Positions 62,156 to 64,000 of a DNA stretch of 64,000 nt are shown here, one piece after another. Both the position numbers and the translations under genes were made by a program. How positions within the stretch are numbered: position 1 is the first letter of the stretch; each line of letters begins with the position of its first letter. The stretch comes from Mytilus edulis (taxonomy: Eukaryota; Mollusca; Bivalvia; Mytilida; Mytilidae). The notes under the pieces were generated by a model. That model saw only the letters and a program-made list of their open reading frames with translations. It was not told where the DNA came from and searched no databases. The stretch lies in contig NC_092350.1 in the NCBI RefSeq assembly GCF_963676685.1, positions 38,592,873 through 38,656,872 on the forward strand, written 5' to 3'.

Positions 62156-64000
62156 AACTAGAGGCTCTCAAGAGCCTGTGTTGTTCACCTGTATTTACCA
62201 ATGCTTTGTAAATCATGTGAAATGAAGCTTATTAGTATTAGATATTAGATATTATCAGATACTATAATGATATCTAAGATAATAACCAAAAATTTCCTTA
62301 AAATAACCAATTCAGGGACAGAAACCCAACAACAGGTTGTCGAATTTATCTGAAAATTTGTGGGCAGATAGATTTTAATCTGATGAACATCAACCCCCCC
62401 CCCCCCCCCTTTGTCAGATTTGCTCTAAATGCTTTGGTTTCAGAGATACACACCAAAATCTACATTTTATCACTATGTTCAATTTAGCCATGGTGGCCAT
62501 CTTGCTTGGTTGGCCAGGTCACCGGACACATTTTTAAAACTAGATACCCTAATGATGATTTCTTTAAAATTACCAATTTAGGGGCAGCAACCCAACAAAG
62601 GTTGTTGGATTTGTCTGAAAATTTGTGGGCAGATAGATCTTAATCTGATTAACAATATAATTAGCTGCCATATTTGCTCTAAATGCTTTAGTTTCAGAGA
62701 TATGAGCCAAAAACTACATTTTACCCTATGTTCTATTTTTAGCCATGTCAGCCATCTTGGTTGACAGGCTCGGTCATCAAACACATTTTTTAAACTACAT
62801 ACCCTAGTGATGATTGTGGCCAAGATAAGTTAAATTTAGTCCAGTAGTTTCAGAGAAGACTTTTGTAAAAGATTACAAAATTGTATAAAAATTGTTAATA
62901 AACAGCTACGCCATGAGCACATAATACGCCCGACGTCTTGTGTGGAAGTTTTATGCAATAATCATAAATAGTTTCTGAGAAAGTTTGAAGAAATTACCAT
63001 TTATTGCTTTTGAGACACAGCGGGACATGTGAAACCCCCCCCCCCCCCACCCTGTTTTTTTTTTTACAAATATCACTAAAATAAAATTTTGAATCAAACC
63101 AAAAAGTGTACAGACCTTTAGATTAATATAACAAAGAAGTGTGTACAGTTTTAAGCAATAATCATAAATCGTTTTTGAGATACGGTGCGACATGTAAAAA
63201 ACCCTCCCCCTTTTTTACAAAATACTCAATAACTCAAAAATAAAACTTTGAATCATCACCAAAAAGTATACAGATATTAAGATTAATATAACTAAGAAGT
63301 GTGTAAAGTTTTAAGCAATAATCAAGAATCGTTTTTGAGATACAGTGCGACATGTGAAAAAAAACACACCCCTGTTTTAGTTACAAAGTGCCGTAACTCA
63401 AAAACTTTAAATCTTATTTTCACCAAAAAGTATACAGATCATTTGACCATCATAAAAAACAACTATTTTAAGTTTCATGAAATTTAGATAAGTTGTTCTC
63501 AAGTTACGGTACGACATGTTTACGCCGGACAGACGGACGGACGGACGGACAGACAGACGGACACCGGACATTTGTATACCATAATACGTCCCGTCAACAT
63601 TTTGACGGCCGTATAAAAATTGACTATAAAGGGCAATAACTCCTTAAAGGGTCAACTGACAATTTTGGTCATGTTGACTTATTTGTAGATCTTACTTTGC
63701 TGAACAGTATTGCTGTTTACAGCTTATCTCTATCTATAATAATTATATTCAAGCTAATAACCAAAAACGGCAAATTTCCTTAAAATGACCAATTCTGGGG
63801 CAGCAACCCAATAACGGGTTGTCTGATTAATCTGAAAATTTCAGGGTAGATATATCTTGACCTGATTAACAATTTTACCCAGATTTGCTCTAAATGCTTT
63901 GGTTTCAGAGATATAAGTCAAAATCTACATTTAACCCCTTGGTTAGTTGGCCGGATTACCGGACACATTTTTTTAAACTAGATACCACAATGATGATTGT
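62156..64000 (+). mobile_element. GAGGCTCTCAAGAGCC element, interrupted and cut by the window edge
   Basis: Left end TAGAGGCTCTCAAGAGCCTG and TTGTTCACCTG, then diverged internal units (CAGAAACCCAACAACAGGTT, ATGGTGGCCATCTTGC). A different element occupies 62885-63612. The family unit resumes with GACTATAAAGGGCAATAACT and continues past 64000. It lies in the region upstream (minus strand) of the visible JmjC exons. Confidence 0.75.
62885..63612 (+). mobile_element. Nested element with ~160-bp tandem units and CATAATACG ends
   Basis: It begins near CATGAGCACATAATACGCCC and ends CATAATACGTCCCGTCAACA then TTTTGACGGCCGTAT. Three units contain GTTTTAAGCAATAATCATAA, ATCGTTTTTGAGATACGGTG and CGACATGT. 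A GGACGGACGGACGGAC tract precedes the end. It is inserted within the GAGGCTCT family element, whose units continue on both sides. Confidence 0.7.

Overview
The window looks like AT-rich genomic DNA from a marine bivalve, most likely a mussel (Mytilidae). Three things point there. The gene models have spliced GT-AG introns. The non-LTR retrotransposon remains are of mollusc type. And the window is saturated with repeat families I associate with mussels: a family carrying the phrase GATGTGGTATGATTGCC, one ending in CTATCGTAGGTGGGGCATA, and one starting GAGGCTCTAAAGAGCC. I ran no database search, so the organism and the family names rest on recognition alone.

Left part (1-22.8 kb). After repeats, a minus-strand satellite-like array and two broken LINE copies, a long minus-strand gene runs from 22718 down to 10085. 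Thirteen exons can be joined with every splice phase agreeing; they give 865 codons and a stop, and the 5' end is missing. The first exon joins the C-terminal half of a KDZ-type (Kyakuja-Dileera-Zisupton) transposase to a Josephin-like cysteine protease domain. It is followed by many tiny acidic exons, one of them built of near-perfect 42-bp coding repeats, and then by an unrecognised C-terminal region of about 150 residues. Its introns are loaded with TIR elements, fold-backs and, on the opposite strand, a retroelement copy with an intact hammerhead ribozyme core.

Middle (23.5-46.4 kb). A satellite of about 83-bp monomers (23.5-29.2 kb) shows higher-order structure and is split by a 2.1-kb TIR element with a TAA target duplication. 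Next come a small secreted cysteine protein (32442-33095, plus strand), a complete five-exon muscle LIM protein gene of the CSRP/MLP type (40416-34639, minus strand), an orphan 265-codon ORF (minus strand) and a 577-residue secreted protein (44629-46362, plus strand). The two secreted proteins share the same cysteine spacing at both ends around unrelated low-complexity linkers, so they look like divergent paralogues either side of the LIM gene.

Right part (46.4-64 kb). This is mostly repeats: a 153-bp-period tandem element, a 2.3-kb element built of about 490-bp units, a tRNA-derived SINE and a 450-bp fold-back. Two more genes lie on the minus strand: a two- or three-exon secreted cysteine-containing protein (57255 to 55368 or beyond), and the last two exons of a JmjC/cupin_8 oxygenase (62075-61495) whose 5' part lies outside the window. 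I saw no rRNA, canonical tRNA gene, CRISPR array or bacterial operon.
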